From Chitinophagales bacterium (lineage in GTDB: Bacteria > Bacteroidota > Bacteroidia > Chitinophagales > UBA2359): DNA of 64,000 bases. The stretch covers positions 248,001 to 312,000 of the forward strand of contig JAWKLZ010000001.1 of NCBI GenBank assembly GCA_041392475.1, given 5' to 3'. Positions 10,132-19,356 of the stretch are shown in pieces. The notes beneath the pieces are model-generated. The model had not been told where the DNA came from. It did not search any database and saw only the letters and a program-made list of their open reading frames with translations. Position numbers and translations under genes: made by a program. Every line of letters starts with the position of its first letter. Position 1 is the first letter of the stretch.

Positions 10132-10193
10132 ATTGATGGATGGAATTTTTTATGTGACCAAATAAAAAGGTCGTAAAATTACTAAAAACTTGG

Positions 10194-10406
10194 TTAATGA
10201 ATCTCCACTACTTCTCCATCAAATTCCACTGTATCCCCCTTCCGCAATTTTCGACGTTTACGGGTATCTACTTCACCGTTCACAAAGGCTTCCCCGTCTG
10301 TAATACGCATGTTTGCCTCACCACCTGTACCGACAAACCCCAAAAGTTTGAGGAGTTTGTTCATTTCAATGTATTCTTGAGTGGGTTTCAATTCAAATGT
10401 TTTCAT
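10194..10406 (-). CDS. S4-domain RNA-binding protein (YbcJ-like)
   Basis: A 70-residue protein made up almost entirely of one S4 RNA-binding domain: residues 13-30 form the first helices (EMNKLLKLLGFVGTGGEA), followed by ITDGEAFVNGEV and the basic TRKRRKLRKGDTVEF. This arrangement matches the YbcJ-type small S4 proteins, which have been linked to ribosome assembly or stress. It starts with ATG 10406 and ends 62 nt before the M1 peptidase start, on the same strand. The specific RNA target cannot be deduced. Confidence 0.85.
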   Translation of the reverse strand: MKTFELKPTQEYIEMNKLLKLLGFVGTGGEANMRITDGEAFVNGEVDTRKRRKLRKGDTVEFDGEVVEIH

Positions 10407-10805
10407 TGTTGATAAGTGTTAATTTTTTAATTGCTCTTACACATATAATCCTTTGACATTCCGTGTTCTTCGGGATAGTAAAAAAAATATGGAATGTCAA
10501 TGACTTGCGTATAAATTATTAAATTGGTTGTGAGGAACAAGGAGATATTTTTAAGTTAATTTTCTGTTTGGAAAGATACTATACACTTATTTTATGTGTA
10601 GTATTGGCGTTTCAGGTTGTTTTTAAAGATAAAACTGTAAATAAAGGTATTTGAGGGGTAGGCTTTAATTAAAGTTGAATAAAAAGAGGTCTGTATTACC
10701 CAAATCTTTCCTCGATTGAACCACATGATATTGGGGATAAATAACTGATGATTAATTATTTATATTATATTATGTTGTTCGGAGCCATTTCTGAGGATAG
10801 CCTAT
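10407..10805. other. intergenic region with one inverted repeat
   Basis: About 400 nt with no credible ORF. It holds a 10-bp inverted repeat, TTGACATTCC (10453-10462) and GGAATGTCAA (10491-10500), 46 nt upstream of the S4 gene start. This could be an operator or a hairpin in the leader. Nothing else was recognised. Confidence 0.4.
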
Positions 10806-12104
10806 TTAAAACAACTTCAAAGAATAACCAATACCAATCAAAACCTGCTCCATCTCCAGTTCAAAATTTTCTACTTCCGAACTAGCTGGGAAAAAGCCTG
10901 TGGGGTCAAAATTTATGTACTGATAAACAACTCTATAAGTAATTAAACTTCTGGGGCTTATCATCATTTTCATAGTGATTCCTCCCCCAACAGCATATCT
11001 TTGATTCAAAGCATAGAAGTGATCTTCCTTACGAATATCGGCATTGTAATAATTTTCCTCAAAATCGTATTGGGTATATTGCAAAAATGGATACAGCGCA
11101 AATTTTTCGCCCATATTGATATTGTAGCCAATATCTAAACCATATGAATATTTATTTTTAGACAGTAAATCTATATTTGTCAATGTTTTTCCTGGAAATA
11201 CTGTTACTCCTTGAGCATCAATAAATGGTGTATAACTCTCGTCCAGAGTAGAAGTATAATAAAACATGTTCTCATAAGTTCCCACAAAATTAAGTTGGAT
11301 ATTTTTATAAATATACCCCAATTCAAGTGCAAAACCCTTCGGAATATAGTTCAATTCATACGTCACAAATGGATAATAATCAATAGGTGTTTCATATTGA
11401 TACCTCAATTTACCCGTTCCAATAAAGCCGTTTAGGCTCATATAAAAAGATTTGTTGTTGAATTTTTTGATGTTAAATAGATTATTTTTCTTGATGTTTT
11501 GAGGTAGTTCTTCAAGTAAGTCCGCTGCAATGAGTTCTTCCTCATCTTTAGGAACTTCTTGGCTTACGACCTTTATTTCTTCCTGATAAGCAGGGTTGAG
11601 CAACATAAAATCATACTTCTTTTCTTTATCGAATCGATCTCTGATACTGACAGCTTTCGATTTTTTGTTTTCATTGGCAAATACGATAGGTTTTTCGTCC
11701 GAAAAATCATGATCTAAATTACTGTCAATAAAAAAAGTAGGGTGATTGGTAGAAGAATTACCCACAATCATCAATATCAAAGAGCCATCTTTGGCTTCTC
11801 CATTCGTAACATAGGCAGCTGCGTAGGTTGTATCTTTCGCCCACTTCAATGGTGGCAATTTTACCTTCACCTGCTTGGGAAGTAATAGTCGCAAGACCGG
11901 ATTACTGAGTCGAAAATGTCTCAAATCCAGATTTTCGGATTGGAAGTCATAAAAATAAAAAACCACATTTTGAGACTGATAATCATTAATTTGAGGATAA
12001 CCTTGTTTGTAAATTCGGTCTAAAGCATAATCTTGTGCTTCAACGGTTGCCAAACCACAAAAGGCAAGAAGGAAAGTCAAAATAACAGGGTAACATTGCT
12101 TCAT
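10806..12104 (-). CDS. outer-membrane beta-barrel-like hypothetical protein
   Basis: A 432-residue protein with a signal peptide (about 1-23, ending TVEAQ). Residues about 25-200 form a soluble, charged domain; residues about 215-432 have repeated aromatic beta strands (for example YDLG-, YTQYDF- and GGGITMKMMI-type stretches) and a terminal LIGIGYSLKLF pattern typical of an outer-membrane strand. No family motif was recognised. It is transcribed alone on the minus strand, about 240 nt from the aminotransferase fusion. Function unknown. Confidence 0.65.
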   Translation of the reverse strand: MKQCYPVILTFLLAFCGLATVEAQDYALDRIYKQGYPQINDYQSQNVVFYFYDFQSENLDLRHFRLSNPVLRLLLPKQVKVKLPPLKWAKDTTYAAAYVTNGEAKDGSLILMIVGNSSTNHPTFFIDSNLDHDFSDEKPIVFANENKKSKAVSIRDRFDKEKKYDFMLLNPAYQEEIKVVSQEVPKDEEELIAADLLEELPQNIKKNNLFNIKKFNNKSFYMSLNGFIGTGKLRYQYETPIDYYPFVTYELNYIPKGFALELGYIYKNIQLNFVGTYENMFYYTSTLDESYTPFIDAQGVTVFPGKTLTNIDLLSKNKYSYGLDIGYNINMGEKFALYPFLQYTQYDFEENYYNADIRKEDHFYALNQRYAVGGGITMKMMISPRSLITYRVVYQYINFDPTGFFPASSEVENFELEMEQVLIGIGYSLKLF

Positions 12105-12344
12105 AAGTGAGGAGATTAAATCGTACTGGATAGCCTATATTTACGAGAATATGAATTATTTGGATTTGGAAAACAAAAATTCACCATCCAATATACCAAA
12201 AAACAAACAAACTTGTACCAAAATTTTTGAAGCAGTGATTATTTTGTCTGGTTCTTACCAAATTGCTTGAAATGAGAGCTTATTGAAATCGAAGGTTAAA
12301 ATATTTTTATTTTTATAAAGTTAATTTTCTTCGCTCAATAGTTG

Positions 12345-15300
12345 TTAAATCAAACGCATGAAATCCTCTTGTAAAACCCTGTTCAAAGTTGCCAATAAAA
12401 AATCTGCATTTTCTATGCTAAACACCATAGGAGGCTTGATTTTGATTACATTGTGGTATAAACCATCTGTACCCAACAAAATACCCAATTCTCGCATCCG
12501 ATTGGCAAGGTAAGTCGTTTGTTCTGGTGCAGGCTCAAATGTTTCACGATTCTTGACCAATTCAAAACCCAAAAACAAACCATGTCCACGTACATCTCCA
12601 ATAATTGAATGACGCTTCATCAATTCTTGTAAGCCAGCCTTCAAATAATTCCCTACCTTCAAAGCGTTGGCTTGCAGCCCATCATCTTCAATTACCTTCA
12701 ACACCTCCAGACCAATCGCACAAGAAACGGGGTTTCCTCCAAACGTATTGAAGTACTCCATACCATTCGCAAAAGCCGCTGCAATCTCAGGAGTTGTCAC
12801 TACCGCTGCCAAAGGATGCCCATTGCCAATCGGCTTACCCATCGTCACAATATCAGGTACAACGCCCTGCAACTCAAAACCCCAAAAATAGTCACCGACT
12901 CGTCCAAAACCCACCTGCACCTCATCAGCAATACACACACCACCCGCAGCCCGCACCTGCTCATAAGCAGCCTTCAAATAGTTGGGCGGCAACACAATCT
13001 GTCCTCCACAACTCAAAATAGACTCACAAATAAACCCTGCAATACCTTTTCCTTCCTCCTTCAATTTTTTGACGACCGCTTCAACTGTTGGCAAAGTCTC
13101 CGACTGTACCGACTTCTTCGGCATCCAAGATTGCCAAAGTTTTCGCTCTTTCCTCTGTTCCATCCACCGTTTCCCCGGCATCTCTACCACATGCACCCAA
13201 TCCCGTTTTCCACTTCCACCTTTTCCTTCAAACTTATACGAGCTAATATCCACACAAACATTCGTATTGCCGTGATATCCAACCTCCATCACCACCATAT
13301 CCCGTTGCCCCGAAAAAGCCTTAGCCATTCGTACAGCCAATTCATTCGCCTCACTTCCCGAATTAACAAAATGACAAACCGACAATTCAGGTGGCAAAGT
13401 AGCACACAATTTTTCTGCAAAAGCGGTAATAGTCGGATGCAAATAGCGGGTATTTGTATTCAAAACCGCCATTTGTTCTTGAGCCACTTTTACGATTCTT
13501 GGATGTTGATGCCCGATATGCGGCACATTGTTCGCTGTATCCAAATAGCGTCGTCCCGTATGTTCATACAAATAAGGCCCAAAAGCACGTTGTATTTGCA
13601 GCGGTTTATGGTAAGAAACACTCAGACTCCTGCCTAAATGCTTTTGACGCTGCTGCAAAATTTCCTCATTACTGAAATCTTTTACCTCCAAGTTTTCGAC
13701 TTCAATGCCCGAAAGCAAATTGGGGTCAGGGCAAAGACTTTTGTAAATCGTTCGATGATGCGGAAAAACCACTCCTTCAAAATCTCCCTTTTTGCCAAGC
13801 ATATCCAGAATAACCTGAAAATGAAGGTGTGGAGGCCAATTGCCATTGATAGGTATAGGTCCGATTTTGCAGATTTGTTGCCCTTTCCAAACCTTTTGAC
13901 CTTCCTGTAAACCCTCCAAAGAATCCAAACTCAAATGACCGTATAGTGTGTAAAAAGTCAAATCTTCGCTGACCCGATGCTCCAAAATAATGGTTGGCCC
14001 ATAATCCCGATCCGCATCATTGTTTTGAAAACTGTGAATTGTGCCGTCCAAAGGTGCAAAAATTGGCGTTTCCGCATCCATAAAAATATCTAAACCCATG
14101 TGAACACTTCGCCATTGAGGACCATTGTCTCCTTCCACCAAATAACTATCCGTTGTATAAATCGGGCGTATCTCATTGTAGCGACCAATTCCAACGTTTG
14201 CATTGGCTTCAACTAAAAGTTGTTGTACCCTGCGGTCAAAAAGTTGAGCATCTTCAAAATTGGGATTGTTGCCCAATTGCAGGCTACCAACGCTGAGGTC
14301 AAAAACAAGAGATTTTGAATAAGTCGTTGTTTTTGAAGGAAATGATTTTGAATTATTTGGAAAAATCAGTTGTCCAAAATTGTGTCTGTGTTTGGATACC
14401 CATTCTACAAATAACTCGTTTTTGGGGCAAGGATTGAACCCGCAAACCTCCCGAAAAGCGTAATAGGCAAACGAAGGAGAAATTTTTTTCCATTGCTTCA
14501 AAAGGATCCATGCAGGTCGTTGGTGTGTCAATAAGTATTCCTCATTTTCGGGATTTTCGAGAATTTGCTCAGTCGAAGATATTATGCTGACTGCGAGCCG
14601 AATAGCTATCAGAGGGAACAATACTTTTAGTTCTGCATCTAAAAAATGAAATACCCGATGACAACCTTTCAGGATGTGACAAGCTGCTGTCAAAGGGTCT
14701 TTTTTGTTCATGCAATTGTAGGCAATACATATCGCCAACTCATTTATGGTATTGGTGTAAATTACATCTCCAAAGTCTATTACTCCTGCAATTTTTGGAT
14801 GAAGCAAGTCTTCAGTAACCAAAACATTGAAGTCGTTGAGGTCATTGTGGACAATACTTTTGGGAAGGTACTGCAAATGTGGTAGGGCTTCTGTTTCGTA
14901 AAGTTTGATGAAATATGCTATGTCACTTCGTTTATCGGGATCTTCAAAAATTTCAATTTTATCTTTGATCCAAATGGCTTGTGAATTGTTCCACTTAAAC
15001 GTACGGTGGGCTTCAAGATGGTCTAAACCTTGCATTTCCCAACAAATCCGACCACAGGCCTCTCCCAAGTTTTCCAACAATTCGGGAGTATGTGGATTGA
15101 CTTTTGCCAACATACGTCCTGCTACCCAAGTGAGGAGACGTATGAAATAGACAGAACCATCTGAGGTTGTGATTTGGGTTATCAGTTCGCCCAGTTGATT
15201 GGGAACAGGTTGTGGAAATTGAAGGTCGTGAGCTGTGTTATTCAATTGAAGCATGACCAAATGCTCTAATTCTATTTTTTCGACATCCGTACCCAATGTC

Positions 15301-15467
15301 TTGATTTTTAAGGTAAACTGTTTACCTTCTTTTGTTTTTAGGTGGAAGTTTTGGTCTTCATAGCTTGGTAACTCTTTGATTGAAGTGACACCTACTCGAA
15401 AATGCTCCCAAGCGAGGGATTCTGCCTTTTGGAGAGTGAAAGATGGGTTCGTGGGATTGTGAAGCAT
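12345..15467 (-). CDS. kinase-like / M23 peptidase / class-III aminotransferase fusion
   Basis: A 1040-residue three-part protein. Residues about 20-340 are an APH/choline-kinase-like phosphotransferase with HNDLNDFNVLV (D209) and DFGD (231-234). Residues about 445-560 are an M23/LytM-type domain with HMGLD (H456, D460), YGH (H511) and HLH (547-549), so the zinc site appears intact. Residues about 615-1040 are a PLP-dependent class-III aminotransferase; the PLP lysine is K878 in TMGKPIGNGHP. The architecture resembles homologues of the AGXT2L/phospholyase group, in which kinase and PLP domains act on the same small amine. The true substrate is unknown. A lone gene with its own noncoding flanks. 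Confidence 0.85.
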   Translation of the reverse strand: MLHNPTNPSFTLQKAESLAWEHFRVGVTSIKELPSYEDQNFHLKTKEGKQFTLKIKTLGTDVEKIELEHLVMLQLNNTAHDLQFPQPVPNQLGELITQITTSDGSVYFIRLLTWVAGRMLAKVNPHTPELLENLGEACGRICWEMQGLDHLEAHRTFKWNNSQAIWIKDKIEIFEDPDKRSDIAYFIKLYETEALPHLQYLPKSIVHNDLNDFNVLVTEDLLHPKIAGVIDFGDVIYTNTINELAICIAYNCMNKKDPLTAACHILKGCHRVFHFLDAELKVLFPLIAIRLAVSIISSTEQILENPENEEYLLTHQRPAWILLKQWKKISPSFAYYAFREVCGFNPCPKNELFVEWVSKHRHNFGQLIFPNNSKSFPSKTTTYSKSLVFDLSVGSLQLGNNPNFEDAQLFDRRVQQLLVEANANVGIGRYNEIRPIYTTDSYLVEGDNGPQWRSVHMGLDIFMDAETPIFAPLDGTIHSFQNNDADRDYGPTIILEHRVSEDLTFYTLYGHLSLDSLEGLQEGQKVWKGQQICKIGPIPINGNWPPHLHFQVILDMLGKKGDFEGVVFPHHRTIYKSLCPDPNLLSGIEVENLEVKDFSNEEILQQRQKHLGRSLSVSYHKPLQIQRAFGPYLYEHTGRRYLDTANNVPHIGHQHPRIVKVAQEQMAVLNTNTRYLHPTITAFAEKLCATLPPELSVCHFVNSGSEANELAVRMAKAFSGQRDMVVMEVGYHGNTNVCVDISSYKFEGKGGSGKRDWVHVVEMPGKRWMEQRKERKLWQSWMPKKSVQSETLPTVEAVVKKLKEEGKGIAGFICESILSCGGQIVLPPNYLKAAYEQVRAAGGVCIADEVQVGFGRVGDYFWGFELQGVVPDIVTMGKPIGNGHPLAAVVTTPEIAAAFANGMEYFNTFGGNPVSCAIGLEVLKVIEDDGLQANALKVGNYLKAGLQELMKRHSIIGDVRGHGLFLGFELVKNRETFEPAPEQTTYLANRMRELGILLGTDGLYHNVIKIKPPMVFSIENADFLLATLNRVLQEDFMRLI

Positions 15468-15527
15468 GGTATCTTTTTGGTGCTAAAGATTAAAAGGATG
15501 TTCACCTATTACTTTGATGATTAGAGG

Positions 15528-15598
15528 CTTTTGAAGTTTTTTGCTAAAAACATGGAATGTCTGAAAATTGGTGTTTTCCTAAAAGGAAACTTCAAAAG
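15528..15598. repeat. 12-bp perfect inverted repeat (dispersed palindromic element)
   Basis: Arms CTTTTGAAGTTT (15528-15539) and AAACTTCAAAAG (15587-15598) enclose a 47-nt loop, between the ABC-F gene (ends 15610) and the start of the aminotransferase fusion. The right arm resembles the element downstream of sppA at 26349-26465. It may be a terminator-like stem or a REP-like intergenic repeat. Confidence 0.5.
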
Positions 15599-15609
15599 TC
15601 CGTAGTTAT

Positions 15610-17571
15610 TTACTCATACTCCGAGCGTTCTTCTCTCATCACCTCCAGTTCAAAAGCCAATTCCTCCCAACGGCTCATTTCCGTTTTCAGATTGGTTTTG
15701 GCTTGATTGTATTTTTGCAGGAAGCCATTAGGGTCTTTATGACTGTTATAGAAATCAGGGTCGGCCATTACCAATTCTGATGATGCAATTTCTTTCTCCA
15801 ATTCCAAAATTCGCTTCTCAGATTTGGAAACACTATTCGATTGACGTTTGATATTCTTGTCCAATTCTCGAATCGTATCACGGAGAGCAATGCGGTCTTG
15901 CTTGTTCACTGAAAGCTCTTCCTTTTTCGCAATTTCTTGCTTCAAATTCAGTTCGGCCAAATCCTGCAATTTTCGCTCCTCCAAAAAGGCATAAATGTCA
16001 CCAATATAAGGTTTGATTTTTTTATCTCGAAATTCATAGACTTTGTCGGTCAGACCTTGTAGGAAATCACGGTCATGCGACACAAGAATCAATGAACCAT
16101 CAAAATTTTGAAGTGCTTTCTTCAATACCTCTTTGGCTTGCATGTCTAAGTGATTGGTAGGCTCATCGAGAATCAACAGATTCACAGGATCTAAAAGCAA
16201 ACGAGCCAAAGCCAAACGAGATTTTTCGCCGCCTGAAAGTACCTGCACTTTTTTCTCCACATCTTCACCACTAAACAAAAACGCCCCCAACAAGCTCCGT
16301 ACCCTGTGGCGCATTTCGCCCGTTGCAGCATCGTCAATCACCTGCAAAACCGTTTGGTCACCGTCCATCGTTTCGGCTTGATGTTGTTCGTAGTAACCAA
16401 TACTTACATTGTGACCGAGTTCGCAGTGTCCATCATAAGCCAATTTGCGGTTGATAATTTTTGCAAGCGTAGTTTTTCCCTCTCCATTTTTGCCCACAAA
16501 AGCTATTTTTTCACCTCTTTCGAGTATAAAATCAACATTATTGAGGACTAAATGGTCATCGTAGCGTTTGGTCATACTTTTGGCTTCAACCACGATTTTT
16601 CCAGAACGGGGTGCTGGCGGAAAACGAAATTTGATAGAAGCCGATTCCTTTTCATCTACTTCAATGATTTCTATCCTATCTAATTTCTTGATAAGCGATT
16701 GGGCAAACTTTGCCTTATTTTTTTTCGCTCGAAATTTGTTGATAAGTGTTTCTGTGTGTTCAATGAATTTTTCTTGTCGTTGAGCCTCCGTTTTCTGCTT
16801 TTCGATACGCTGTTCTCGAAGATCCATAAAGGCGGAGTAAGAAGTGCGGTAGTCGTAAGCCTTGCCATTGACCAATTCAACGGTGCGATTTGTGACCTTG
16901 TCCAAAAAAGCTCGGTCATGCGAAATCAACAAAACACCCCCAGTATAAGATGCCAAAAAATCTTCCAACCACATAATGGATTCAATGTCCAAGTGATTGG
17001 TAGGCTCATCCAACAACACGTAATCGGGGCGCATCAACAATATTTTCGCCAACTCTACCCGCATTTGCCAACCTCCACTGAATTCACTCATCAATCGGTC
17101 AAAATCACCGTCTTGAAAACCCAAACCTTTGAGAATCTTTTCAATGTCTTCTCGAATAGTCAAACCTCCCAACCGATGCAATCGGTCTTGAGCTTCGGTC
17201 ATGTCTTCCAGTAGTTTGAAGTAATCTTCTGATTCGTAGTCGGTTCGTTGCTCTATTTCTTTGTGGTATCCCTTTAATTGACGTTCCACCTTTTGTACTT
17301 CTTCAAAAGCGGTTGCAGACTCTTCAAAGACGGTTTTGGTATTTCTGACCTTTTTATCTTGAGGCAAATAACCCAAGGTAGTGCCATTGTCCATGGATAT
17401 TGTACCACTTTCTGCCAAAATTTCACCAACCAAGACTTTGAGCATGGTGGATTTTCCTGCACCGTTTTTGCCGACCAGACCGATGCGGTCTTTCTCTGTG
17501 ATGGTGAAACTGATGTCGTCGAATAAAAAACGACCGCCGTATTGTATGGATATATTAGCGAGGCTAATCAT
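15610..17571 (-). CDS. ABC-F family ATPase (translation-associated)
   Basis: A soluble 653-residue protein with two ATP-binding cassettes and no membrane segments, typical of ABC-F proteins that act on the ribosome. First cassette: Walker A GKNGAGKST (about 34-42), signature FSGGWQMR and Walker B LLDEPTNHLD. Second cassette: GKNGEGKTT, LSGGEKSRLALA and LILDEPTNHLD. The linker between them (about 235-310) is charged and helical, like the P-site tRNA-interaction motif. A C-terminal coiled coil (about 540-653) resembles the Uup/YdiF type. Whether it is housekeeping or gives antibiotic resistance cannot be told from sequence. Confidence 0.92.
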   Translation of the reverse strand: MISLANISIQYGGRFLFDDISFTITEKDRIGLVGKNGAGKSTMLKVLVGEILAESGTISMDNGTTLGYLPQDKKVRNTKTVFEESATAFEEVQKVERQLKGYHKEIEQRTDYESEDYFKLLEDMTEAQDRLHRLGGLTIREDIEKILKGLGFQDGDFDRLMSEFSGGWQMRVELAKILLMRPDYVLLDEPTNHLDIESIMWLEDFLASYTGGVLLISHDRAFLDKVTNRTVELVNGKAYDYRTSYSAFMDLREQRIEKQKTEAQRQEKFIEHTETLINKFRAKKNKAKFAQSLIKKLDRIEIIEVDEKESASIKFRFPPAPRSGKIVVEAKSMTKRYDDHLVLNNVDFILERGEKIAFVGKNGEGKTTLAKIINRKLAYDGHCELGHNVSIGYYEQHQAETMDGDQTVLQVIDDAATGEMRHRVRSLLGAFLFSGEDVEKKVQVLSGGEKSRLALARLLLDPVNLLILDEPTNHLDMQAKEVLKKALQNFDGSLILVSHDRDFLQGLTDKVYEFRDKKIKPYIGDIYAFLEERKLQDLAELNLKQEIAKKEELSVNKQDRIALRDTIRELDKNIKRQSNSVSKSEKRILELEKEIASSELVMADPDFYNSHKDPNGFLQKYNQAKTNLKTEMSRWEELAFELEVMREERSEYE

Positions 17572-17791
17572 GTTGTAGTTTTAAGTCTTGTAAAATATTG
17601 GGCGTAAAGTTATGGAAAATTTGAGAAATGAATTGTTGAAGGCAAGTTGTTTGATAGTATTGCTACAAATAGAGTTACAGATGTGCTGCCGAAATAAGAA
17701 AGAAGGCTATTGATGTTTGTTCTTATTCCAATTGAAAGGAAAAATTACCGAAGTTTCATTGCTACAATATTTGTCAAATGAACTCCAAAAA

Positions 17792-18193
17792 CTACATGGC
17801 AGTTTCTCTCTTCGACCAACTACTCCAATCAACCGTCCATTTTCCATTGGGAATATACTGTACTTTGTATTGCCAAAAACGAACTAACTGTGCATATTTA
17901 TCTCTACAAGTCATTTCTTCTGCAAAAATTGCATTGATATTGAAGACATTCCAAAGGTCTATGATTGCATCTGTTAGTTGTTGTGCCTGTTTTTTGGTGA
18001 GTTTGTAAAAAGGAGGGAACTCATAGTGTTCAATACCAAACCATTCAGACATACTTTTGCAGGGAACTTCAATGAAAGAAGCTGGAAGAGAAGAAGGATG
18101 ATTGCAGGTTTCATCGTAGGCATTGACCACTTCTCCAATGTTCATCTTCGCATTGTAAAGATCTTGTAGTAAATAATCTATATACTTCTGCAT
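17792..18193 (-). CDS. conserved-looking hypothetical protein
   Basis: A 133-residue, probably cytosolic protein without signal peptide or membrane segment. The start is at 18193. The composition is normal for a coding sequence, with several Trp residues near the C-terminus (WQYKVQYIPNGKWTVDWSSW) and a helical first half. No family was recognised. It lies between the ABC-F gene and a 485-nt noncoding stretch and appears to be transcribed alone. Confidence 0.6.
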   Translation of the reverse strand: MQKYIDYLLQDLYNAKMNIGEVVNAYDETCNHPSSLPASFIEVPCKSMSEWFGIEHYEFPPFYKLTKKQAQQLTDAIIDLWNVFNINAIFAEEMTCRDKYAQLVRFWQYKVQYIPNGKWTVDWSSWSKRETAM

Positions 18194-18678
18194 AGTCGTA
18201 TGTTTTTATCGTAGGTGAGTGTTACAGGAAAATTCAAAAAAATAGAGTTATATACCTTAAATGTAAACAGTAGGGAAGTATCAATGAAATTCAACGGGAA
18301 ATTTTGGTGAGGTTGGACGAGGATTGGTGTATTTTTGCCGTTGAAAAAAGAGAACTTGAATGGGAAAATAAAAGAAAAAGGAGTGGAAAAAAATGGTTTG
18401 AGGATAAGTTTTCCCCGATTTACTTCAATTTTTTTCTTCAAAACAAACCACAAGGTGTTGAAAGTTAAGGTTAAAACCTTATTTGTGGTGAAGAAAAGTA
18501 AATGGTAGTAAATCATTCTCATGCAAATGTGGATTGGTGCTTAGAATTACTGTTGGTTTAAGGCTGAGAAAACAGTTTATTAAAACTGAGTTCTAATATA
18601 CATAATTTTTGGGAAACATTACCCACATCCCCAAGTTTTCTTTGTTTATTTTTGTTCCTAAAATTAAATCCGATTATC
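18194..18678. other. intergenic region, AT-rich, no gene seen
   Basis: About 485 nt between divergent genes. A Phe-rich minus-strand open frame here is judged noncoding. A TATTTTTG box at 18647-18654 fits the Bacteroidota -7 consensus (TAnnTTTG) and lies 24 nt before the ATG of the ArsC-like gene; no clear -33 box was found. Confidence 0.35.
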
Positions 18679-19035
18679 ATGCGAAAGAAAGTATATCATT
18701 TGGCAAGTTGTAGCACAAATCAGAAAATATTGAAGGAAGTAGAAATAGGAGATGAGTTTGAATACCAGAACATCAAGGAAGAAAAAATTACTCCTGACCA
18801 ATTGGCAGAAATGAAAGAACTAGCTGGAAGTTATGAAAGTCTTTTTAGTAGAAGGGCAAGGAAATACCGTCTTTGGGAATTGAGTAAGAAAGAATTAGGT
18901 GAAGATGACTACAAAAACTACATTTTAGAAGAATACACTTTCCTTAAACGTCCTATCTTTTTGGTGGGCAATCAATTGTTTTTTGGCAGTATGAAGAAAA
19001 GTTTGGAGAGTTTGAAAGAGGTTTTGGGGAAGTAA
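18679..19035 (+). CDS. ArsC/Spx-family thioredoxin-fold protein
   Basis: A 118-residue protein starting at ATG 18679; an in-frame TTG at 18652 would add nine residues but overlaps the promoter-like box. The N-terminus, VYHLASCSTNQKIL, places a single Cys (residue 11) where ArsC and YffB-type proteins have their active-site cysteine. The C-terminal FLKRPIFLVGNQLFFG matches the family's conserved cis-Pro/Arg region. With only one Cys it lacks the CXXC redox switch of Spx. It could be a reductase or a regulatory homologue; arsenate reduction is not demonstrated, and no ars genes are nearby. Confidence 0.75.
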   Translation: MRKKVYHLASCSTNQKILKEVEIGDEFEYQNIKEEKITPDQLAEMKELAGSYESLFSRRARKYRLWELSKKELGEDDYKNYILEEYTFLKRPIFLVGNQLFFGSMKKSLESLKEVLGK

Positions 19036-19356
19036 TTTAAGGTGTTGGTATTTTGGAGTGTTGTTGGAAATACAGCATAACACAAAATAAATGACATAAA
19101 AACACATTTTTAATAGTTTAAAGCAAAAGTACTTCAATACGAAACTCGAAAACTCCAACACAAAAAAAACACAAACACCCTAGTACATCATAAACTAATA
19201 CAAGTGGCAACTTAAAAGAGTGTTCTCTGCTTATCGTGATTTTGATTTGCTCAATAATGGCCCAATATCTGCTATTTATTTAATTTTTGTTGTACTAACA
19301 ATCCAACACAAAAAAACACAAACACCCTAACACATTAAAACTCCAACACAAAAAAA
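19036..19356. other. ftcD leader region with direct repeats
   Basis: A 321-nt gap. A direct repeat beginning CCAACACAAAAAAA and continuing to ACACCCTA occurs at 19155-19182 and 19303-19329, and its first part recurs at 19343-19357 immediately before the ftcD ATG. The spacing of the long copies is 148 nt. No gene was seen. Confidence 0.45.

Noticed and set aside
12672..13637. 321-residue plus-strand open frame
   Set aside because: It lies wholly opposite the aminotransferase domain of the fusion gene, has His/Ser-rich low-quality composition, and shows no domain; it is an antisense shadow.
18178..18522. 114-residue minus-strand open frame rich in Phe and Leu
   Set aside because: Its composition reflects AT-rich noncoding DNA and it overlaps the end of the 133-residue gene; no start context or motif.
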